Source: Daphnia carinata
Taxonomy: Eukaryota; Arthropoda; Branchiopoda; Diplostraca; Daphniidae
NCBI RefSeq assembly: GCF_022539665.2
Contig: NC_081334.1
Coordinates: 8,402,424-8,466,423, forward strand
Reading direction: 5' to 3'
DNA: 64,000 nucleotides
Both the position numbers and the translations under genes were made by a program. This document shows positions 12,731 through 23,043 of the stretch, piece by piece. The notes below the pieces were generated by a model. It was not told the origin of the DNA and ran no database searches. It was given only the letters and a program-made list of their open reading frames with translations. Numbering within the stretch: the stretch's first letter is position 1; every line of letters starts with the position of its first letter.

Positions 12731-13740
12731 ACATGGTCTCAGTACATAGTTGCAGATGCACTTTTTCTTGTGGGCTAAACGCGCAAGGCGTTATTCAATT
12801 GTTTTTTGGTAAGCTGTTTGCTTGTAATTTTTCCGCGCGGAGGGCGCGATTAACGTAGCTTTCCACGCGGAAGGCGCGATAAAACGTAATTTTCCACGCG
12901 GAATGTGGAAAAAGACCCTTAAAATTGTAAATTAAATGAGAACCGTCGAAGTAAATTTGTTTAACTTATCTTAGTTAATTTCTGTGATTTTCTATCTAAG
13001 ACGGATATTAAAATTCCCTAGCTGCAAACAAAATTTAAATACTTACTTATAATTACAATTTTTTACACTTACTTACAATTTGAACTTGGCGCGGTAAGAA
13101 AATGGCCGCCATAATGATTTATCAAAAACCACTTTTTTAAGCGTAATTTTCGGGGTTAAATGTAGCATCTTAAAATCAATCGTTTATAACATCTTGTTCC
13201 TGGAATCACCAGCAACAAAAATATTATAATGATTTCATATTTTGACGAAGATTACACATCAAACGATCAATGCAAAGTTTCGTCTTTTTCACACACCCCC
13301 TCCCCTTTCTAAAATCATAAAAGCATTTAATAATTATTTACGAGGAAAATAAACAGTCAAAATTGACAAATTTTGACAATCAATAGCTCTTTTCAACAGC
13401 TATCTACTTCTATGAAATTCATGTTAAATTTTCGGAAAAGGAAAAAGTTTAAGCGTAATATCTATTTTTTTGTTTTTATCAGTTGCGTCCATTACAACCT
13501 TAGATGGAAAAACCACAAAAAAAATATTTTGCCTTTAAGATTTTTTCTATTTGAAAATGTGTACTATAATTACCTAAAAATGGATAGCCCTTACCAAGGG
13601 CTATCGATTTATATTATATTTATATTATTTATATATTAAATCAGCGAATATCGTAATTAATTTTGCTGACAAATAATTAAAAATTTGTTTCTCTTACATT
13701 AGTTTATTTCAATTACTACAACTATTGTACATATATATAA
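12731..13740 (+). repeat. ~1 kb dispersed repeat, copy 1
   Basis: Begins near acatggtctcagtacatagt and runs through GC-rich palindromic motifs (12833-12904), an A/T-rich middle and a TA-rich end. It matches 14095-15510 in the same orientation with many scattered differences. No coding capacity or terminal inverted repeat is visible, so the element type is unknown. Both copies contain the sentence-like blocks aacttggcgcggtaagaaaa and cacacaccccctcccctttc. Confidence 0.8.
12833..12904. repeat. three tandem palindromes TTCC(A/G)CGCGGA
   Basis: Three successive short palindromes (ttccgcgcgga, ttccacgcggaa, ttccacgcggaa), the first two followed by gggcgcgatt- or aggcgcgata-type spacers, at roughly 30-nt spacing. 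Copy 2 of the surrounding repeat keeps two such units (14644-14691). They could form small hairpins or bind a dimeric protein; the function is unknown. Confidence 0.6.
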
Positions 13741-14094
13741 TAGTAATAAATATATATTATAATTGTATGTATGTATAAATATATATATATAATTGCAATA
13801 TACTGTATATATGTGTATTTATTACATTGTAGTATTTATACACATTATCATAGTATTGTAAATATAAATTTATATAAAACGAATTCATATTATTCGCTTC
13901 GAAAAAATTAAGACATGCGCTACACGCATTTTTGTTTAACTGGTTTAACTTTAACGGTTTAACCATTAAAGCAACCAAATCAAAGCCCTAGGGGCGACAA
14001 CACACACTTTCCCCATAAAGAAAACTGTAGGCGCGATTATGTACTAAGTAGTACATATTGCCTCGCGACCAGCCTGGATTTTACAGTCTGCAAC
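13741..14094. other. TA-rich spacer between repeat copies
   Basis: Begins with (TA)n-rich sequence, then a short unique stretch, then the start of the second repeat copy. No gene is seen. Confidence 0.5.
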
Positions 14095-15510
14095 ATGGTC
14101 TCACTACATATTGTTACGGAATCGCGATTTTTCAACGATTCAAACGTCTAGCTTTCGTATCTGTGTAAGCTGAGAGACGTTTATCGAGTCGAAGAGGGGA
14201 ACAGTTAGTTCCTTGGTTGTACGGTGAAAGGATAGGTGCACGGAAGAAGCTCCTAGTGTAAATGGTTAAGACGGTATTTCTGTTATTATTATTATTATTC
14301 TACTGTATTATGTGAGTGTTCAGACCGTCCGGGTATTTATGTTGTTGGTACGGACGGTCTGGTTATTGTTTCTTGGTGGTACCTGTTCGTGGTACTGGAG
14401 ACCAAGGTTGACAGAGCAGGACGTTGGTCAAGACGTCCGATCATGCTCGCCGTTTGTTCTTAAACTTATATAACTAGAAATATCTGTTTAAAGACTTATG
14501 TTATAAATAATAAAGATAATTAACTAGACGGAAACGTAACAATATGTACTAAGTAGTAGTACATAGTTGCAGATGCATTTTTTCTTATGGGCTAAACGCG
14601 CAGGGCGTTAGTCAATTGTTTTTTGGTATGCTGTCTGCTTGTAGTTTTTCCACGTGGAAGGCGCGATCAAACGTATTTTTCCACGCGGAATGTGGAAAAA
14701 GACCCTTAAAAATTATATATTAAATGGGAACCGATGAAATAAATTTGTTTAACTTACCTTAGTTAATTTCTGCGATTTTCTATCTATGACGGATATTAAA
14801 ATTCCCTAGCCACAAACAAAATGTAAATATTTACTTATAATACACCAACTTACAATTTTTACAATTTGAACTTGGCGCGGTAAGAAAATGGCCGCCAAAA
14901 TGGTTTGTCAAAAACCACTTTTGCAAACGTAATTTTTGGGGTAAAATGTAGCATCTTAAAAGTAACAGCTTATGACAACTTGTTCCTGGAATCACCAGCA
15001 ATAAAAATATTATAATGATTTCATGTTTTCACGAAGATAAAGCATCAAACGATCAATCCATAATTTCGTCTTTTTCACACACCCCCTCCCCTTTCTAAAA
15101 TCATGAAAGCCTTTAATAATTATTTACGAGAAAAATAAACATTCAAAATTGACAAACTTTGCATCAATCGATAGTTCTTTTCAAGAGCTATCCATTTCTA
15201 TAACATTTGTGTTAAATTTTCAAAAAAGGAAAAAATTAAGCGTAACATAAATTTTTTTGTTTTATCGGTTGCGTACATTATAACCTTAGATCGAAAAACC
15301 ACAAAAACATATTTCACCTCTAAGATTTTTTCCATTTGAAAATGTTGATTACAATTACCCAAAAATAAGTAGCCCTTACCAATGGGTATCGATTGCAATT
15401 AAATCAGCGAATATTGTAATTAATTTTGATGACAAATAATTAAAAGTTGTTTCTCTAATATTCTTTTATTTCAATTACCATAACTATTGTACATATAGAT
15501 TATATATGTA
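14095..15510 (+). repeat. ~1 kb dispersed repeat, copy 2 (split by a solo LTR)
   Basis: Same unit and orientation as 12731-13740, from catggtctcactacat through the TA-rich end. A 430-bp solo LTR (14112-14541) plus target duplication interrupts it near its left end. Removing the LTR restores collinearity with copy 1. Confidence 0.75.
14112..14541 (+). mobile_element. solo LTR with 4-bp target duplication
   Basis: Starts TGTTACGG and ends CGTAACA, so the termini are short inverted repeats (TGTTAC/GTAACA). It is flanked on both sides by ATAT (14108-14111 and 14542-14545). It contains an AATAAA-like signal near 14507 (aataataaag), as expected in an LTR. No internal region is present, so the full element was lost by LTR-LTR recombination. 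The superfamily cannot be told from the LTR alone. Confidence 0.75.
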
Positions 15511-15561
15511 TAATATATATTATAGTATTGTATATATATATAATAGTAATATATATATATA

Positions 15562-16113
15562 CAGTACCCTCCAAAAGTGTTGGAAAACTAGGGTTTTTTG
15601 GGGCCATTTAACATGGCGTCTTATGGCGGAAAGAGACTTGCGCAAATGCAAAAAGGGACAGAAAAAATGAAGATAAAAAATAAAAAAACGCCCAGGGGTT
15701 AATTAAATAATCCCCTATCTAGCGCAATTTTTTCAATTTTTTATCTATAAGATTGATTGACTAGCATGCTAGTCATGTATTAACCGAACACCGTGTTTAG
15801 CGTACGGGATACCTAATGGCACTACCCCGTTTTTAAAAAAAAAATTTTCATACAAGGAAATGTTTCCCAGACCTCGTAATTACATCAATCAATAGCATAG
15901 TCATTAAACTATATCCCCTTTTAGTAATATCACTTAGGATTAATTATTTTAGGAAAGGGAATTTTTTTAAGCGAAGACGGTACTAAGTTTTTCCCGTCAA
16001 TAATATTTTGTCTTATTCCTACCTGAGGCGCTGAACTCACTACGTAAAAGCAGCCAGAAATGCGTCTTCTTTTACAGCAAACTATTAGCTGTCACAGGAA
16101 AAAAACATTGTGA
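15562..16113 (+). mobile_element. Tc1/mariner-like MITE, right end truncated
   Basis: Opens with cagtaccctccaaaagtgtt just after a TA dinucleotide and continues for ~70 nt of terminal-repeat sequence (gcgtcttatggcgga). The interior is shared with the intact MITE at 59285-59891. The right terminal repeat is absent; similarity stops near 16113. The segment at about 16037-16112 lies in the opposite orientation from that of the other copy. No transposase is encoded. Confidence 0.75.
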
Positions 16114-17640
16114 CAGCAGAAAGATTGATCGCTAAAAAGGATTGGATCGTGATCAATTTTTCTATCGGGATCACGATCGCGGTAAGCTTGGCTGGAAATT
16201 TGCTTTAGAACATACTGTGTTTTCTGAGTTTTCAATTTTAAAAAATTTCATTGAGTCATTCCGCTCTAAACAAAGAGCGCAAGCAGATGAGGGCTTCAAG
16301 AAGCTCTGGGCTTAGGCTCATTGGAGCAATTCCAAAAACATATAGCGGCTGGAATACCCAACATGTCTCTAGCCATGTCTGAAAATTTATGAAATTGATG
16401 CTTCCTCATCACACTGATGTTGAATAAGGTGTCTACACTAATGTTCGATAAGGCCGAACTTAGTGAGTTATATTTTTTTGGCACATGAAAAATCGGAATC
16501 TTTGCTGGATTTTGATATTCTTTTACCTCTGATAGTAAAATGTTAAATTAGTGCAAGTGCACCTAGTACGAAGAGACTACACGGCCAGTCGAAACCAAAC
16601 AAGAACACCTTTGAAATACGCTTAGCTGCTAAACAACAGTAAATATGATGCCTTAGAACCCGATTAACCTACGCCGTTGGCAATGTTCGCTCACAACAAT
16701 CAATGATGGGTGGTTGGTTTGAAATTTCCGCTAAATAAAAAAAATTTGAAAATGGCAGTTGAAACCGATTATGCCCAGTTTCAAACCACCGAACCACAGT
16801 CGAATATGGCGAAACTGAACTGATGGTTGATGATTTTTTTCCCGACAAACAGTGGCTTTTCCCCATAAAAGACCATCGGGGCCGAGTCCTATCGACTTAT
16901 AAATTTGGGCCCGTCTAGGACTGGGATATAGGATGCGCTACCGTATTTCAACGTATTTTTTATCAAATCGAGTCACGCCATTTGTCTACTCTTAATTCTT
17001 TTTGGAAATCAAGTGCTCCCCTTTCTTTGCCTGCCGCCTCATTCGCTGTCCCTGCCCGTCAAAACGCCTGCTGTCGTTGCGTTACCCTTTCATTGCTTCT
17101 ACTCATTCTTTCCTTCTCAGTTTCTGCCCACCAAAACGCCCGCTGTAGAGTCTCTGGCCTTCGACCACCTCACTGCCTGCCAAAATGTTCACAGTAGTTG
17201 GCCATCGTCCCGTTTGCTGCCTCTGCCTCTGCACATCCCCCACCTCACCCTTTTTGCCCATAACGCCACGTTTCTAGGCTCACCTGCTGTCACGCCCATC
17301 CGCTTTAAGCAATGCCCGTGGAATGAAAATTTGCTTAAATCAACGTTCCTAGTTCTTCAAAATCGCATCCCGCCGATTTACTACAGCCGGCGCCGGTTTA
17401 AACCCTTTCTGCCTGCCAATCACAGCATGCGCACAAAAGAACATCCACAAAATTCCTCCCCATATTTCGTTGTTTCTTTAGAGAGTAGAGACTAGTAACT
17501 TTGGGCCCGTCGAGAGTCGGAGGGTAGGTGGCACCAGCATATTTTTTTGCGGTTGCTTCTCGTTTTAAACTCTAATGCCGAAACGGACATGCACGGCGGA
17601 AGTTTTTTCGTCGTTTAATGTTGTTATGATGATAAATTCG
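16114..17640. other. gene-free interval with pyrimidine-rich degenerate tandem repeats
   Basis: Two diverged direct repeats beginning tttgggcccgtc (about 16902 and 17503) bracket a C/T-rich tract (about 17020-17290). In that tract a unit like ctgcccgtcaaaacgcctgc recurs imperfectly. A 160-codon ORF through it (17013-17495) follows the repeats and shows no family features, so I do not treat it as a gene. Confidence 0.5.
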
Positions 17641-18060
17641 AGAAAGAGCTTCTTTGAACACAATGTTTTGTGGAAACACCCTTTCGTCTTCCAGTGACTC
17701 TTCTGAGTGGCCATCAAGAAAGAAGTTCTGTGATATCTCTATCGCACCTGATCTTAGAATTGCAGTACTTAAATGAGTTGAATTTCCAAGTTCAACGAAC
17801 CAATTAGCGAACTTGAGACCGCTGCTTTAACAGATCGATTTAACCACTTTTACCCTATTACTTTGTTCAATGACAGGAAGGCACTGAAATGAATCTCCTC
17901 TCAACAACAGCACTTTATCACCAAAACCGATGACTTTTTCGTAAATTTTTGAAAAAGTATATAAATGGCGACTAATGCATAAACGGGCATTATAATGTCC
18001 TGGTCAATAATGATGAGTGGGGCTTTTCTTACAGCTGTTTCCTTCAACATTACGCCCTTC
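17641..18060 (-). pseudogene. PIF1/Helitron-type helicase relic, 3' part
   Basis: On minus, just beyond the retrotransposon, reading frames contain decayed PIF1-family blocks: LKETAVRKAPLIIIDQD (the Walker-B-like region, consensus around IIWDE), then LLLRGDSFQCLPVIEQSN (consensus near GGDFRQVLPV), then FANWFVELGN. Stops and frame changes are frequent, so it is a pseudogene. The 5' part lies at 23044-23583 on the other side of the Mag-like insertion. In animals such helicases are usually the helicase half of Helitron Rep-Hel proteins. No Rep domain or Helitron ends were recognised. Confidence 0.65.
18055..18060 (+). repeat. target-site duplication CCCTTC, left
   Basis: The 6-bp CCCTTC directly before the 5' LTR is repeated directly after the 3' LTR (23044-23049), marking a simple integration. 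Confidence 0.85.
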
Positions 18061-18245
18061 TGTAGTGTTCTGGGCTGTCGACAGGTGGCAAGTCGAGATG
18101 GAGAAGAGAGACCGGTGTGTATCGGGCGGGCAGTGAGGGACGAGGCTAGAGACAGTGTGGTTGTCTCAGCTAGCTGTGCAATACACAGAAGTTTATCCAG
18201 CAACATCGTGGTACGTTTAATTACAAAACCTTCCGGACTATTACA
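18061..18245 (+). repeat. 5' LTR of Mag-like element
   Basis: Starts TGTAGTGTTC and ends GACTATTACA (TG...CA). It is identical by eye to 22859-23043. At 185 bp it is short, which is common in this clade. Confidence 0.95.
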
Positions 18246-18246
18246 C

Positions 18247-18262
18247 TGGCGACGAAGACGAG
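18247..18262 (+). other. primer-binding site of Mag-like element
   Basis: TGGCGACGAAGACGAG follows the LTR after one base. TGG pairs with the CCA end of a tRNA. The tRNA species is not assigned. Confidence 0.6.
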
Positions 18263-18291
18263 TCTAAGTAACCTTTCACGTGAGCAATAAA

Positions 18292-21200
18292 ATGCAAGCG
18301 GCTGCATTGCCCTCTTACGAGGCATTCTCCATCAGCCTGGACAAAACCACGCTAAGCGCACGCTGGGTTGAATGGATTGAAGGTTTCTCTGACCTACTGA
18401 ATATCCTGGGCTACACTGACGATGGAAAAAAAGTATCAGCTCTCAACTACTACGGTGGAGGTGAGCTAAAGAAACTGGTCAAAACTCTCAAGGTAAATCC
18501 TCAACCTGCGGTAGCCGCTGACCCTGCTCAGAACCAAGCCGCAGTCGCTGCAGAGTCGCTGTTTGATGCAACGGTTCGGACGATCTCGGCTCATTTTTGC
18601 CCAAATGACCACCAGATCTACAACACGTATGTGTTTCGTCAAGCGAAACAGGCAACCGACGAGTCATTAGATGGATTCCACATGCGGTTGACTACGCTCG
18701 CGTTGGGCTGTGGCTTCACAGATGTTGATCGGGAAATCCTGATTCAGATCATTACGGGTTGCTCAGACCGTAAGATACGAGAAATTGGTCTTTCTAAATC
18801 AGGCCTGTCTCTGTCTGACCTCCTTCATCGTGGCCGCACGTTAGAGCTAACCAAGGTTCAAGCCACCAATATAGAGGACCGCTCAACGGAGGCAGTTATA
18901 GACGGGCCCAATGAGTCGAAAGTCTACAAGGTTGGTCAACGTGGCACTGGGACATCGAAGCGTGGTGAGCAGTTCGGGCGGAAAAACGCAGGTCCACGGA
19001 ATGTTTGTCAGTATTGTGCAAAAGATGACCATGAAAAACTATCTGATTGTCCGGCGAGAGGCAAAGAGTGCTCGTACTGCGGAAAGCCCAATCATTTTGC
19101 TGCGGCATGCTACACTAAACAAAAAGAGAAGAAGGGTCATTCTCGCAGAAACAAAAGTAGTGGCTCAAACGGTGGTCTGAAAAAAGACGTGCGTCAAGTA
19201 ACTTTCAGTGCGACAGAAACAGACTCTGGGTCAGACAGCTCGGTCAGTCGGTTAGTCTTCAAAACAGCTGGTGGCAAGGACTTGTTTCCGTCCGTCTCCC
19301 TAATACTCTGCAGCCGCAAGATAAATTTCATCGTGGACACGGCTGCCGGACTAACTATCGTCAATTACCGAATGTACAAACAACTTGGTTCCCCTGCCCT
19401 TACCACTGTTAACAGACGTGTGTTTGGGTATGACTCTGTGTGTCCCATCACCCTGCTTGGGAAGTTTAAGTGTGAAGTGCGTGTTGCAAAAAGCTCCCGG
19501 TCGTGCTCAGTTGTGATACATGTTGTCCGCTCAACAACGGAACCATGCATTCTGGGATATGAAGCTGCAATGAAGCTTGGTTGCTTCAAGATGGCTGCAT
19601 TTGTTGGAAACTCAACAGTTTTCAAAATAGGAAGCCCGTCGCTGTCAATTGGGAAGTACAAAGACGTGCAGGTGAAGCTACACATTGACCCGTCAGTCAA
19701 ACCCATAGCACAGCCCCATAGAAGAATACCGTATCACCTACATGGCGCAGTAGAGGCGGAAGTTACACGCCTGTTAGAGAATGACGTCATTGAAAAAGCG
19801 GTGGGCCCAACGCCGTGGATCTCACCCATCCATATGACTCCGAAGAGGGATGAATGGAGGATGGTGGTTGACATGCGTTTAGCCAACAAGGCTATCCAGA
19901 GAGAACGCCATGTCATGCCGACCATAAGTGACATCATCTCAGATGTTGCAGGCTCCTGTTTCTTCTCGAATATAGATCTAGTGTCGGCGTACAACCAAGT
20001 TGAGCTAGCTCCTGAGTCCCGACACATCACAACGTTTTCAACCCACATAGGGTTGTTCAGATACAAACGGCTTTTCTTTGGCGTCTCAGCTGCAGCGGAA
20101 GTTTTCCACAACCTCATCCGAGAAACACTTAAAGACATTCCAGGCGTTGTTAACCTCAGTGACGATGTTTTAATCCATGGTCGGACAAAAGAAGAACATG
20201 ACCGTAGATATGCTGCGGTACGTCGTGTCTTCCAAGACAAAGGTCTCACGATCAATGAGAAAAAGGGCAAATTCTGCCAAACACGAGTTAAGTTTGCCGG
20301 TATCATCATCGGTGCTGATGGAGTAGAGATTGATCCGGCCAAGCGTCAAGCAGTGCTGGAAGCAGGCCGCCCACAGTCCATGTCAGAAGTAAGGAGCTTT
20401 CTAGGCCTAACCACGTACTGCTCCAGATTTTTCTCGCGGCGTGCAGATCTGTCTGCACCTCTTCGCCAACTCACCTCCAGAAAAGAGTTCGTCTGGTCTG
20501 AAGAGTGCGAAAGAGCTTTTCAAGACCTCAAGTCTGCAATCGCAAACCCAAGGAAACTGTCGTACTTCAGATCGGACCGCCCAACGGAAGTCATCGTGGA
20601 TGCAAGCCCAATTGGTTTAGGTGCCATCCTTACTCAACTTGACTCTCATGGCGGCCGACATGTGATTGCCTTTGCTAGTAAAGCCCTAACCCCAACTGAG
20701 TCACGTTACTCTCAACTTGAACGAGAAGCCCTGGCCATTGTATGGGGCTGTGAGCAGTTCAAAATATACCTCTTAGGAGCACCTTTCACAGTTCTTACCG
20801 ATCATAAACCGTTGGTACCACTGTTCACGAACCCATCTGCCAAGCTGTCTGCGAGACTCGAACGGTGGATGATGCGACGGCAACAGTTCGATATGCAAGT
20901 GACTCATATCGCTGGGAAAGACAATGCAGCCGACTACCTGTCGAGGCACCCACCCCAATCACTAACTGGAGACGCAAGAGCCACGAAAGCTGCGGAGTTA
21001 TATGTCCGAAGGATTAGTAGCTCGAGTTCCCTAACAGCGATCCCAGAACACACGTTTGCGGAGGAAACCCGTAAAGACAAAGAGCTGCAGCTGGTTGTGA
21101 ACGCTCTAACTAAGAATTTGTGGCACACCTTGCCAAAACAGGTGCAAGCCTCCTACAGTCTCGTCAAGCAGGAACTCACAACGACTTCTGATGGCATACT

Positions 21201-22668
21201 TCTTCGAGGTCTACGGATTGTGGTGCCAAAGTCACTTCGAGAACGTGTCGTCCAACTTGCACACCTTGGGCATCAAGGCATCGATCGCAGTAAGAGGCTA
21301 CTAAGGTCTAAAGTGTGGTTCCCTGGAATGAATGCGGCCGTGGAAAACTTAGTGAACGCATGCTTTCCATGCCAAGCGGTGATGGCGAAAGCATCAAGAG
21401 AACCATTGCAAATGTCAACACTACCAGATCACCCGTGGCAAGCAGCATCGGTTGATTTCTACACCACATCCAGCGGTGGGGAAATCCTGGTCCTCATTGA
21501 CGATTTCTCCAGGTTCCCAGTAGTTGGTCATGTACGAAGTACGAGCGCAACTCACGTACTCCCCACGCTTCAAGCAACGTTTGCAATGTTTGGGAATCCT
21601 GAGACGATCCGCTCGGATAACGGCCCTCCTTTCAACAGTCAAAAGTTCGAGGAGTTTTGCAAAGATCGAGGGATTCATCATCGGAAAATCACACCCCAAT
21701 GGCCGGAAGCAAATGGCCTAGTTGAGCGCTTCATGAGGACGCTCAGTAAGGTAATTCGAACTGCAGCAATAGAAAAGAAAGACTGGAAAGTAGAAGTGGA
21801 GACGTTCTTAGCAAACTATCGACTAACTCCTCACCCAGCAACCGGTGTCTCGCCCGCTGACCTTATGTTTCGCCACTCACCTCGGCAGCTGCTTCCAGAA
21901 CTCAAGCGTAGGGACGCGCTTTACAAGTCAAAACTAAAGGCATACGCAGACTCACGAAGGAATGTATGCGTCTCTGGTCTGAAAACGGGGGATAAAGTCC
22001 TACTAAAGAGGCCCACCAAGCTACTCAACAAGGCAGAGAGCCGTTATGAGCTGGAACCGTACCGAGTAGTCCGCGTCAAAGGATCGTGCATCACGGCAGT
22101 TAACTCAAAGTTGACAGTGTGCCGAAACAGCAGCTACTTCAAGAAGATGTCATCCAATGTCCCGCACCTGCGTAGCAGCCAGCTGTCTACTACCAAGCCG
22201 ACGCGGCAACAGACCGAACGATCCAGGATACTTACTGGCAGCTCCGTCGCTCACGTATCACCCCAAGGACCAACTATGCTTGCTCAAACACCAAATCCAG
22301 CCGACTCATCTCTAACACTGGGTCGAGCGGGGCCTGTCTCCCCCCAGCAGTCATCTAGGCCCCCGAGTTGTATGCAAAATGCACACCCCCAGTCAGAAAT
22401 GGCAACAGAAGTGGTCGTACCTAATGACTCAGACAGAGTGGAAGGTTCTAGCGAACTCGAAGAACCAGGCAGCCCACTCGTGGCTGCTCAACAACCAGGG
22501 ATGGCAGCTGAAACTACTACTCCGGACAGCCCAAGCAGTGGAGTTGCCTTTCATGGATTTGAGATGTCAGAGCGCGCACAAACAGAGGGAGCAGAAAGAA
22601 ATCCTGTCGTGACGAGATCAGGCCGTACGAGTAGGCGACCGGGTTATCTGACTCAAGACTTTTTGTAA
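18292..22668 (+). CDS. Gag-Pol polyprotein of Mag-like Ty3/Gypsy element
   Basis: A 1458-residue single ORF. The first ATG is at 18292; the frame is open slightly earlier only through a GTG. Domains by residue: Gag capsid-like region 1-230; two zinc knuckles from 239 (CQYCAKDDHE and CSYCGKPNHFAAAC); retropepsin-like protease around Asp349, whose active site reads DTAAG instead of D(T/S)G; RT with the LSDDVLI box (Asp624); RNase H around Asp770 (VIVDASPIGLG); integrase with an N-terminal HHCC region and catalytic Asp1055 (SVDFY), Asp1109 (RSDNGPPF) and Glu1145 (LVERF), which gives exactly the D-35-E spacing. It copies and integrates the element. No frameshift separates gag from pol, so all products must come from one precursor. 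The DTA protease motif is the only unusual catalytic feature. Confidence 0.95.
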   Translation: MQAAALPSYEAFSISLDKTTLSARWVEWIEGFSDLLNILGYTDDGKKVSALNYYGGGELKKLVKTLKVNPQPAVAADPAQNQAAVAAESLFDATVRTISAHFCPNDHQIYNTYVFRQAKQATDESLDGFHMRLTTLALGCGFTDVDREILIQIITGCSDRKIREIGLSKSGLSLSDLLHRGRTLELTKVQATNIEDRSTEAVIDGPNESKVYKVGQRGTGTSKRGEQFGRKNAGPRNVCQYCAKDDHEKLSDCPARGKECSYCGKPNHFAAACYTKQKEKKGHSRRNKSSGSNGGLKKDVRQVTFSATETDSGSDSSVSRLVFKTAGGKDLFPSVSLILCSRKINFIVDTAAGLTIVNYRMYKQLGSPALTTVNRRVFGYDSVCPITLLGKFKCEVRVAKSSRSCSVVIHVVRSTTEPCILGYEAAMKLGCFKMAAFVGNSTVFKIGSPSLSIGKYKDVQVKLHIDPSVKPIAQPHRRIPYHLHGAVEAEVTRLLENDVIEKAVGPTPWISPIHMTPKRDEWRMVVDMRLANKAIQRERHVMPTISDIISDVAGSCFFSNIDLVSAYNQVELAPESRHITTFSTHIGLFRYKRLFFGVSAAAEVFHNLIRETLKDIPGVVNLSDDVLIHGRTKEEHDRRYAAVRRVFQDKGLTINEKKGKFCQTRVKFAGIIIGADGVEIDPAKRQAVLEAGRPQSMSEVRSFLGLTTYCSRFFSRRADLSAPLRQLTSRKEFVWSEECERAFQDLKSAIANPRKLSYFRSDRPTEVIVDASPIGLGAILTQLDSHGGRHVIAFASKALTPTESRYSQLEREALAIVWGCEQFKIYLLGAPFTVLTDHKPLVPLFTNPSAKLSARLERWMMRRQQFDMQVTHIAGKDNAADYLSRHPPQSLTGDARATKAAELYVRRISSSSSLTAIPEHTFAEETRKDKELQLVVNALTKNLWHTLPKQVQASYSLVKQELTTTSDGILLRGLRIVVPKSLRERVVQLAHLGHQGIDRSKRLLRSKVWFPGMNAAVENLVNACFPCQAVMAKASREPLQMSTLPDHPWQAASVDFYTTSSGGEILVLIDDFSRFPVVGHVRSTSATHVLPTLQATFAMFGNPETIRSDNGPPFNSQKFEEFCKDRGIHHRKITPQWPEANGLVERFMRTLSKVIRTAAIEKKDWKVEVETFLANYRLTPHPATGVSPADLMFRHSPRQLLPELKRRDALYKSKLKAYADSRRNVCVSGLKTGDKVLLKRPTKLLNKAESRYELEPYRVVRVKGSCITAVNSKLTVCRNSSYFKKMSSNVPHLRSSQLSTTKPTRQQTERSRILTGSSVAHVSPQGPTMLAQTPNPADSSLTLGRAGPVSPQQSSRPPSCMQNAHPQSEMATEVVVPNDSDRVEGSSELEEPGSPLVAAQQPGMAAETTTPDSPSSGVAFHGFEMSERAQTEGAERNPVVTRSGRTSRRPGYLTQDFL

Positions 22669-22858
22669 GAGGAATGCGAAGGGAAATTAAAACTCAGGAA
22701 AATGATGGTTATGTGTGTAATCCCCTTGTGAACGTGTTGTATCTCCTTCTCTTTCTCCACATGTCCGTCTCGATTTCTGTTTCGATCTCATTGCTGTCGC
22801 CATACTCAATCTGTCACACTCAGTGTCCTTAATCTGTCCTGTGTTAGTTTTGAAGGGA

Positions 22859-23043
22859 TGTAGTGTTCTGGGCTGTCGACAGGTGGCAAGTCGAGATGGA
22901 GAAGAGAGACCGGTGTGTATCGGGCGGGCAGTGAGGGACGAGGCTAGAGACAGTGTGGTTGTCTCAGCTAGCTGTGCAATACACAGAAGTTTATCCAGCA
23001 ACATCGTGGTACGTTTAATTACAAAACCTTCCGGACTATTACA
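22859..23043 (+). repeat. 3' LTR of Mag-like element
   Basis: Identical by eye to the 5' LTR over 185 bp. It is preceded by the purine stretch gaaggga as a minimal polypurine tract and followed by the CCCTTC target duplication. Confidence 0.95.

Larger units (their letters stand above)
18061..23043 (+). mobile_element. Mag-like Ty3/Gypsy LTR retrotransposon, apparently intact
   Basis: A 4983-bp element with two 185-bp LTRs (18061-18245 and 22859-23043) that are identical by eye, 6-bp target duplications, a PBS beginning TGG two bases after the 5' LTR, and one uninterrupted gag-pol ORF. Its GC-richer composition contrasts with the A/T-rich surroundings, as expected of a recent arrival. It interrupts a decayed helicase pseudogene. 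The RT box with SDD rather than YLDD and the two zinc knuckles favour the Mag clade; that assignment is from memory of the family. Confidence 0.93.

Noticed and set aside
17013-17495. 160-codon plus-strand ORF
   Set aside because: It follows C/T-rich degenerate tandem repeats, has no conserved features and reads as repeat translation.
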